Source: UBA1181 sp045601045 (GTDB taxonomy: Bacteria > Bacteroidota > Bacteroidia > Bacteroidales > Paludibacteraceae). From it: a DNA stretch of 64,000 bases. Of this stretch, positions 58,752-64,000 are shown piece after piece. The stretch is taken from positions 62,001-126,000 of the forward strand of contig JAZRZA010000082.1 of NCBI GenBank assembly GCA_045601045.1. Direction: 5' to 3'. Under the pieces are notes generated by a model that searched no databases, had not been told where the DNA came from, and saw only the letters and a program-made list of their open reading frames with translations. Both the position numbers and the translations under genes were made by a program. Numbering within the stretch: position 1 is the stretch's first letter; each line of letters begins with the position of its first letter.

Positions 58752-59930
58752 CTAATAATTTAATCCAAACATCCAAAGGGGGATGATATTCCCAGAGCCG
58801 TATTCAATGTCGTCTTTAACTATGAAAGCGTTTTTCAAGTTCTCAATTTGCTTTTGACCTTTGTTTTTGCCACCTATTTCAAACGTGATTCCATTTATTT
58901 CGAAATCAGATTGTTTTGATATTGTAATTTTGTTACGGACACGTATCTGGTTAAAAAAGAATGTTTCTCTGATATTGCCAATGTTTGAAAAATCTTCCCC
59001 TAGCACATAAATCAAGTTTGGATTGTCTAAATAGACTTTCTCAACTTTGCCTAAGCCCATGATTCCATTGGTTGCGTCGCGTACCTGTGCAATCATACCT
59101 GCATTTTCCATATATAAGAAATAATCAGACAAGTCATTCCTGCTGACATTAATCATCTTGGAAATTTTATCCATAATAGGCTTGAATGGAACACTCACAG
59201 CAATGATTGACATCAGTTTTTTTAGTTTTCTCCCAGTAGAAGCGTTCATATTTGCAAATTGTGGGATATCAACTTCCATTGTCAAATTGATAATCTGGTT
59301 CATTTTAACTGAAAATAGATTGTCTTTTGCAAACGGATAGTATCCTTTTTGCAAGTATTCCTTAAATAGTGGCAAAGGATGAGGTGTGTCCTTTATAACA
59401 AATGGTTTATTCTCAATTATCTCATCCAAAGAGAGAATAGGGACATCTATTATTCCATGGAACATAGCAAGGTATTCTCGGAAAGAGAGCCCTTGCATCT
59501 TATATATTGGCGCACGACGACTCAAATCAGACTCTCCTTTTGTAATGTCCAGAACCGAAGACCCAGTAAAAGAAACTTTCATGTCTGGATGGGTGTCATA
59601 AATCTGTTTTAGCTCCTGTGACCAATTAGGGTATTTATGAACCTCATCAATAAATAGATGTCTGCCACCTTCCTTGGAAAATTGATCTGCAAGTTCAACA
59701 AGAGAATGGTTGGAAAAATAGGTGTTGTCGGCAGAAACATAAAATAAACCACCCTCTTCTTGATGTTGCTTCATATACTGAAGGAATAGAACAGTCTTGC
59801 CTACTCCTCTCGGCCCAACAAGACCAAACATACGCTCTTGCCAATCGATTATATTATACATATATCGATGAAAATCAGTAGGGACATTCCATAACTGATT
59901 TTGCATATAATTCACTAAACTGATATCCAT
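58752..59930 (-). CDS. DUF4143-type AAA ATPase
   Basis: A 392-residue protein. Walker A is GPRGVGKT (39-46) and Walker B HLFIDEVHKY (Asp94-Glu95). The C-terminal third (FEINGITFEIGGKNKG) fits the PD-(D/E)XK-like DUF4143 region. Such ATPases are abundant and often transferred in Bacteroidota; their role is uncertain. AT-rich and probably acquired. A perfect 16-bp inverted repeat and a -7 box lie upstream. Confidence 0.88.
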   Translation of the reverse strand: MDISLVNYMQNQLWNVPTDFHRYMYNIIDWQERMFGLVGPRGVGKTVLFLQYMKQHQEEGGLFYVSADNTYFSNHSLVELADQFSKEGGRHLFIDEVHKYPNWSQELKQIYDTHPDMKVSFTGSSVLDITKGESDLSRRAPIYKMQGLSFREYLAMFHGIIDVPILSLDEIIENKPFVIKDTPHPLPLFKEYLQKGYYPFAKDNLFSVKMNQIINLTMEVDIPQFANMNASTGRKLKKLMSIIAVSVPFKPIMDKISKMINVSRNDLSDYFLYMENAGMIAQVRDATNGIMGLGKVEKVYLDNPNLIYVLGEDFSNIGNIRETFFFNQIRVRNKITISKQSDFEINGITFEIGGKNKGQKQIENLKNAFIVKDDIEYGSGNIIPLWMFGLNY

Positions 59931-59947
59931 AGATTATTCTTTTCTCG

Positions 59948-59955
59948 CAAATATA
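59948..59955 (-). promoter_or_regulatory. promoter -7 box (TATATTTG) for the ATPase gene
   Basis: Matches TAnnTTTG, 17 nt before the ATG. Confidence 0.5.
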
Positions 59956-59983
59956 TAATAATTGCACTACAGAAAAGCATTTT

Positions 59984-60022
59984 TTATAGTTTTTTGCACT
60001 TTTAAGGTGCAAAAAACTATAA
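59984..60022. repeat. perfect 16-bp inverted repeat upstream of the ATPase gene
   Basis: TTATAGTTTTTTGCAC at 59984-59999 is mirrored exactly at 60007-60022 around a 7-nt loop. It sits just beyond the probable -33 region, so a regulator-binding site or recombination site is possible. From memory, similar TTTTTTGCAC palindromes precede related ATPase genes in other Bacteroidales. Confidence 0.75.
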
Positions 60023-60075
60023 TTTTGGGGATTTGTCATATCACAGACATTTTTCCAAATGCAATAGAAACAAAA

Positions 60076-60102
60076 AAGCCGCACCCAAGTTGGATGCGGC
60101 TT
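60076..60102 (-). terminator. pckA terminator (parent-like copy of the island hairpins)
   Basis: AAGCCGCA (60076-60083) pairs with TGCGGCTT (60095-60102), followed on the minus strand by six T. It lies just after the pckA stop. Confidence 0.85.
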
Positions 60103-60127
60103 CCCGTATAATGAATTCTAAATAGAA

Positions 60128-61972
60128 TTACATTCCAAGACGTTGCTTCAAGATAGCCAAGCGATCGCTCAACTCCTTTGGAAGGTGTCCAGCGAACTTA
60201 GCATAGTGCTCCTCGATACGCTCAACCTCGTCCTTCCACTCGTCAACGTTGACAGCCAAAACTTGCTCCATTGTCTTCTCGTTCCAGCAAGAGTCAAGAC
60301 CCTCGATGTTGATAGCACCCTTAGCAGGTACCTTTCCGATTGGAGTGTCAACTGTCTCACCTTGACCGTTGCAACGATCGAAGATGTAAGCCAATACACG
60401 GCTGTTATCACCGTAACCTGGCCACAAGAATCCTGCAGGAAGAGCCTTGTTGCTCTTGTCACGACGGAACCAGTTTACGAAGAAGATCTTAGGCATGTTC
60501 TTACCACCCTTAGCTTGTGGCAACTTCTCCATATCGATCCAGTGTTGGAAGTAGTCACCCATGTTGTAACCACAGAATGGCAACATAGCGAATGGGTCAC
60601 GACGAACACCAGCCTTCAAACCGATAGCAGCAGCTGTAACCTCAGAACCTACGATAGATCCCATGAATACACCGTGTGCCCAATCCTCAGCCTCGTGTAC
60701 CAATGGTACAGTATTAGGACGACGACCACCGAAGAGGATAGCGTCTACCTTAACACCCTTAGGAGACTCCCAGTCAGATGCGATACCTGGACAGTTAGCG
60801 GCAGGAGCAGCGAAACGAGAGTTCTTGTGAGCTACTGGATTCTCATCAGCGTCGCGAGAAGCAGGGTCGTTTACGATGTTACCCTTCCAGTCGATTGTTC
60901 CCTTAGGACAATCGTAACCGATACCTTCCCACCAAATATCATTATCTGGAGTCAAACCTACGTTTGTGAAGATAGTGTTCTTGCAGCAAGAGTCAAGAGC
61001 GTTCTTGTTAGTCTTAGCTGAAGTATAAGGAGCTACACCGAAGAAACCAGCCTCTGGGTTGATTGCGCGAAGGTTACCCTCCTCGTCGAACTTCATCCAA
61101 GCGATATCGTCTCCGATAGTCTCAACCTTCCATCCTGGGATAGTAGGGATCAACATAGCCAAGTTTGTCTTACCACAAGCTGATGGGAATGCAGCACAAA
61201 CGCACTTAGTCTCCTTAGTAGCCTCCTTAGTAAGCTTAAGGATCAACATGTGCTCTGCCAACCAACCCTCTTCTTGAGCCATCTTAGACGCGATACGAAG
61301 AGCGAAACACTTCTTACCAAGCAAAGCGTTACCTCCGTAACCAGAACCGTATGTCCAGATCTCGTGCTCCTCAGGGAATTGTACGATGTACTTGTCATCG
61401 ATTGGAGCGCAAGCCCACTTAGCATCCTTAAGACCCTCTGGCAATGGCTTACCAACAGAGTGGATACATGGGATAAAGTCGTTCTTCTCCTCGATCAACT
61501 TAAGCGCGCCAGCACCCATACGAGTCATGATCTTCATAGAACCAACTACGTAAGCTGAATCAGTGATCTCAACACCCAATTGAGAGATAGGACCACCCAA
61601 AGGACCCATTGAGAATGGGATAACGTACATTGTACGACCCTTCATACAACCAGTATACTTGCCGATAAGGATTTTCTTCATCTCCTTAGGATCCATCCAG
61701 TTGTTAGTAGGACCCGCATCTTCCTTCTTGCGTGAGCAGATGAAAGTACGACCCTCTACACGTGCAACGTCAGAAGGATCTGATTGGAAGTAGTAGCTGT
61801 TAGGACGCTTCTTGTCGTCCAACTTCTTTGCCAAACCTTCAGCAACGCACTCGTCCATAAGGCGAGTGAACTCAGCGTCTGATCCGTCGCAAAGCACAAC
61901 CTTCTCTGGCTGCATAATGTCAGCCCACATCTTAACCCAAGTGTTAAGTTTTGCGCAATTTGTCTTAATCAT
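60128..61972 (-). CDS. pckG: phosphoenolpyruvate carboxykinase (GTP)
   Basis: A 614-residue GTP-type PEPCK converting oxaloacetate to PEP (or the reverse, CO2-fixing direction in anaerobes). The P-loop region with the reactive cysteine FPSACGKTNLAM (Cys266, Lys268) and the start of the R-loop (TMYVIPFSMGPLGGPISQLGVEITDS) are clear. Length is typical. Codon use is strongly biased to C-ending codons, as in highly expressed genes. The ATP-dependent type is more usual in Bacteroides. Its terminator recurs through the adjoining island. Confidence 0.95.
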   Translation of the reverse strand: MIKTNCAKLNTWVKMWADIMQPEKVVLCDGSDAEFTRLMDECVAEGLAKKLDDKKRPNSYYFQSDPSDVARVEGRTFICSRKKEDAGPTNNWMDPKEMKKILIGKYTGCMKGRTMYVIPFSMGPLGGPISQLGVEITDSAYVVGSMKIMTRMGAGALKLIEEKNDFIPCIHSVGKPLPEGLKDAKWACAPIDDKYIVQFPEEHEIWTYGSGYGGNALLGKKCFALRIASKMAQEEGWLAEHMLILKLTKEATKETKCVCAAFPSACGKTNLAMLIPTIPGWKVETIGDDIAWMKFDEEGNLRAINPEAGFFGVAPYTSAKTNKNALDSCCKNTIFTNVGLTPDNDIWWEGIGYDCPKGTIDWKGNIVNDPASRDADENPVAHKNSRFAAPAANCPGIASDWESPKGVKVDAILFGGRRPNTVPLVHEAEDWAHGVFMGSIVGSEVTAAAIGLKAGVRRDPFAMLPFCGYNMGDYFQHWIDMEKLPQAKGGKNMPKIFFVNWFRRDKSNKALPAGFLWPGYGDNSRVLAYIFDRCNGQGETVDTPIGKVPAKGAINIEGLDSCWNEKTMEQVLAVNVDEWKDEVERIEEHYAKFAGHLPKELSDRLAILKQRLGM

Positions 61973-62029
61973 AACTTTATTTATATAAAATGTAAATTTC
62001 TTCTAGAGTCGAATGCTCAAAAAGCGGTG

Positions 62030-62037
62030 CAAAGATA
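62030..62037 (-). promoter_or_regulatory. promoter -7 box (TATCTTTG) for the PEPCK gene
   Basis: Matches TAnnTTTG; the leader would be about 50 nt. Confidence 0.55.
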
Positions 62038-62075
62038 CGATAAAAAAATAAGAAATTTATATTTATGCGTAAATA

Positions 62076-62783
62076 TTATTTCTCCTTCTCGGAGGGAAGA
62101 AACTCCTTCATGGAAACAGGAATGCTCATCGAGAATTCAGTAGGCGCGTTCCAATCGGGATTATCCACGCGATACTTCGTCTCCGTAGTCAAGAGGATCA
62201 TGCCATTGGCACCTCTCGCGCCCATTGCCGCGCTCTCGGCGTTCGAACCTCTCACCACCTCCGCATAGGCGATCTCCACAAGGGGAACCGTCGACACATC
62301 ACTGGTCAACTGGCCATCAATAAAATAGAGCGGCTCCATATTTCCATTGAATGTGGTAGGCGCATTTTGACGAGGCACTTTGACATTGACCGCAGCCAAC
62401 GCCATCCGCTCTCCAGTGCGCTCCAAGACATCTTTTGTCAGAATAATTCCGTTGTACTCAGCGGTAGGCACATAAGGGGATTTTTTCAAATTCACATTCA
62501 ACAAACCGGATTGCTCATTGATGACCACCGTGGAGGCACCATTCAACGGAAGAAAAACAAAATGCTCAAAACGAGGAGATTTCACCACAAGCGTATCCGT
62601 GGCAACGTTCACATTTTTAACGGAAAATTTACCCTTCTTGTCCGGACGGCTTATTTTATTCGCGCCCTTCACATAGAGGGAAACATCATTTTTCGCTTCG
62701 GAAACATAACGGCCGGAAACCGTCTCCGCACCTGACAAGACCGGCAAGAGACTCAGTCCCGCCATCAATAGCGCTTTTCTCAT
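62076..62783 (-). CDS. TonB-receptor plug-like exported protein without a barrel
   Basis: A 235-residue protein with a signal peptide (1-19). The N-terminal half resembles a carboxypeptidase-regulatory-like beta domain (GRYVSEAKNDVSLYVKGANK). The C-terminal half is a receptor plug (PLYFIDGQLTSD..., then GSNAESAAMGARGANGMILLTT). The outer-membrane barrel is absent, so it cannot be a transporter on its own. It may be periplasmic and sense or bind a partner. A similar layout exists in other Bacteroidales. Confidence 0.82.
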   Translation of the reverse strand: MRKALLMAGLSLLPVLSGAETVSGRYVSEAKNDVSLYVKGANKISRPDKKGKFSVKNVNVATDTLVVKSPRFEHFVFLPLNGASTVVINEQSGLLNVNLKKSPYVPTAEYNGIILTKDVLERTGERMALAAVNVKVPRQNAPTTFNGNMEPLYFIDGQLTSDVSTVPLVEIAYAEVVRGSNAESAAMGARGANGMILLTTETKYRVDNPDWNAPTEFSMSIPVSMKEFLPSEKEK

Positions 62784-62825
62784 AAAAATTATACTTTAAA
62801 TTAGACGACCCGATTCAAACAATCA

Positions 62826-63479
62826 TCATTCCGTAGCCTGCGGCATCAAAGTCAAAACCATCTTGAATCCCAATTTAGGATGTTGTATAATGGCTTGTTG
62901 CTCATTGAAATAGGCATTCATTCGTTTTATCGCGCCACCGTTTTGGATGACACGCAAGAAACCGGTCTCCTTCTCGTAAAGAATGTAGTTGTTGGCTCCT
63001 GATTTGGTAGTAACACTGTACCCCCATTTAGACTTGGACTCCCTGAATGGCATATAAACCGTTGCCGGAAACTTTTCGGGAACATCCAACATCAACAAAC
63101 TCTTAAAGTCCTTCTCCAATAGATTCAGAACAACCTTTTTATTCATCTGCTCCATACAACTGTTCACGATGAAACTGTCTCTGGAGAGAGAGAAGTCGAA
63201 CATAGGAATACCGAAAGGCGTCATCATAATCATGCGGAATCTACGCGGATTCTCCGCCTCTCTAGACAACGCCATAATACCCGTCATGTTTTTATCCTTG
63301 AAACTCACCTCCGCCGTATAATAGCGCGCGGTTTCATATTCATCATAGACTGGCATCAAATTTGAGCGATACATTTTGACAGAGGTTGTGGGACGCATAC
63401 CCGCATTGTTGAACAACTTAGGCGTACAACCCACTAACCCCGCCAAAAGAATCGAAAGAACTAAAAATCTCTTCAACAT
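62826..63479 (-). CDS. LolB-like lipoprotein
   Basis: A 217-residue lipoprotein (signal ends LVGC, Cys18). The beta-rich body (ARYYTAEVSFKDKNMTGIMAL, FRMIMMTPFGIPMFDFSLSRDSFIVN) fits the LolA/LolB half-barrel pattern, like DUF4292 proteins. It lies 9 bp downstream of a LolA-like gene, so the two could act together in lipoprotein transfer to the outer membrane. The assignment is by pattern and context, not a firm family match. Confidence 0.6.
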   Translation of the reverse strand: MLKRFLVLSILLAGLVGCTPKLFNNAGMRPTTSVKMYRSNLMPVYDEYETARYYTAEVSFKDKNMTGIMALSREAENPRRFRMIMMTPFGIPMFDFSLSRDSFIVNSCMEQMNKKVVLNLLEKDFKSLLMLDVPEKFPATVYMPFRESKSKWGYSVTTKSGANNYILYEKETGFLRVIQNGGAIKRMNAYFNEQQAIIQHPKLGFKMVLTLMPQATE

Positions 63480-63488
63480 TGAATTTCA

Positions 63489-64000
63489 TTATTTGATAGA
63501 GAACACAGACTCGGCAATCGCGGCATTTTTCTTCTTGTTGGAGAAAATGTAATCCGAATAGTCGTTCTTGGTCTGATTCTTCTTCTTCGCCTCAATCATA
63601 CGCATTTTCACCACGGTGAAATCAGATGAGTCGAGGTAGAGCTCCACCTTCTCGGCAAACTTCTTGACATCTGCGCTAAGCGGAACGATCTCAATCAAGT
63701 AATTGGATCCGTCCACAAAGAAACTCATTTGATAATTCTCTCCCATATTGGCGATATTACCACTCATACAAGCGGTGATTACCTTCTTCAGCTCAGCCAT
63801 CATCGGATTAGACGCTGCATCCATAATCATCGGCTTGCCATTGGTCTTCATCATCAACTTGTTACCGTTCATCACCAAATCTTGTTTGAAAGGCACTTGA
63901 TATTCAAGTTTCACCTTGTCATCCTTTTGGTAGTAGAACTTACCGGAAGACTTCATTGTGCTGGACATCACCGACACATATTTCTCCTGGGTGAAATCAC
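63489..64000 (-). CDS. LolA-like outer-membrane lipoprotein carrier (N-terminus beyond window)
   Basis: The frame is open to the right edge, so about 170 C-terminal residues are visible. DFTQEKYVSVMSSTMKSSGK, then the KVKLEYQVPFKQDLVMNGNKL segment, matches the core of LolA, the periplasmic carrier of lipoproteins. The start at 63977 within the frame is not real because homology continues upstream. It probably forms an operon with the LolB-like gene. Confidence 0.78.
   Translation of the reverse strand, partial: DFTQEKYVSVMSSTMKSSGKFYYQKDDKVKLEYQVPFKQDLVMNGNKLMMKTNGKPMIMDAASNPMMAELKKVITACMSGNIANMGENYQMSFFVDGSNYLIEIVPLSADVKKFAEKVELYLDSSDFTVVKMRMIEAKKKNQTKNDYSDYIFSNKKKNAAIAESVFSIK

Noticed and set aside
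1..64000. CRISPR arrays, tRNA and rRNA genes, transposases, prophage structural genes
   Set aside because: Looked for by eye and not found; the papain-fold domain resembles a phage MuF toxin tip but no phage gene is nearby.

Overview
The window is a chromosomal segment of a Bacteroidota bacterium, almost certainly order Bacteroidales. The evidence is the gene content (DUF4197, DUF4230, DUF4286 and DUF4835 proteins, the DUF6089-uppS-bamA-ompH-ompH-murI block, ribBA, ppnP, GTP-type PEP carboxykinase), many short lipoproteins with SC(D/G)D-type starts, a type IX-secretion-like C-terminal tail, and more than twenty promoters of the Bacteroidetes type (-7 box TAnnTTTG, sometimes with TTTG 19-20 nt upstream). 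I cannot fix the genus. No rRNA, tRNA, CRISPR array or transposase gene was seen.

Layout. 1-5 kb: minus-strand lipoproteins, dnaG and comF. 5-9.9 kb: plus-strand tadA with a small basic partner, a GPH-type sugar symporter, a stand-alone methionine-synthase reactivation domain and a dGTPase. 9.9-20 kb: an ABC-F ATPase, a Wza/Wzz-like export pair, then coaBC, DUF4835, recN and rnhB. 20-28 kb (minus): a lipoprotein, then lptF/G-ribBA-exbB-exbD-tonB-DJ-1, and DUF4286-ruvC-Rid-START-like. 28-37 kb: a sugar-kinase/RapZ fusion, an iron alcohol dehydrogenase, an orphan papain-fold toxin with a tail-to-tail candidate immunity gene, a DUF1295 membrane enzyme, two Fib_succ-major paralogous proteins, a TauE exporter, and a MntA antitoxin beside a broken HepT toxin. 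37-49 kb: ppnP, purL, then the outer-membrane assembly block (murI, two Skp-like chaperones, bamA, uppS, DUF6089) flanked by two inverted copies of a small-RNA gene. 49-54 kb: a ResB/CcsA cytochrome c assembly fusion, a coiled-coil protein and a phosphoethanolamine transferase. 62-64 kb: a TonB plug protein and a LolA/LolB-like pair after pckA.

The most unusual part is the AT-rich minus-strand island between about 54.1 and 60.1 kb. It is built of short cassettes (TM2-DUF2752; a lipoprotein; two MazF-type toxin-antitoxin copies, one with a destroyed toxin; a zeta-toxin pair; a two-small-peptide cassette; an XRE regulator; a DUF4143 ATPase). Most cassettes end in a near-copy of the pckA terminator hairpin. 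Downstream of each MazF-type toxin lies an approximately 220-nt element whose two copies differ in several helices but keep pairing by compensatory changes. It therefore looks like a conserved structured RNA. It ends in a hairpin plus U-tract that competes with the internal fold, as in an attenuator or riboswitch, and in one copy the XRE start codon follows the U-tract directly. The copy behind the dead toxin has kept its fold, which suggests that the RNA, not the toxin, is under selection.
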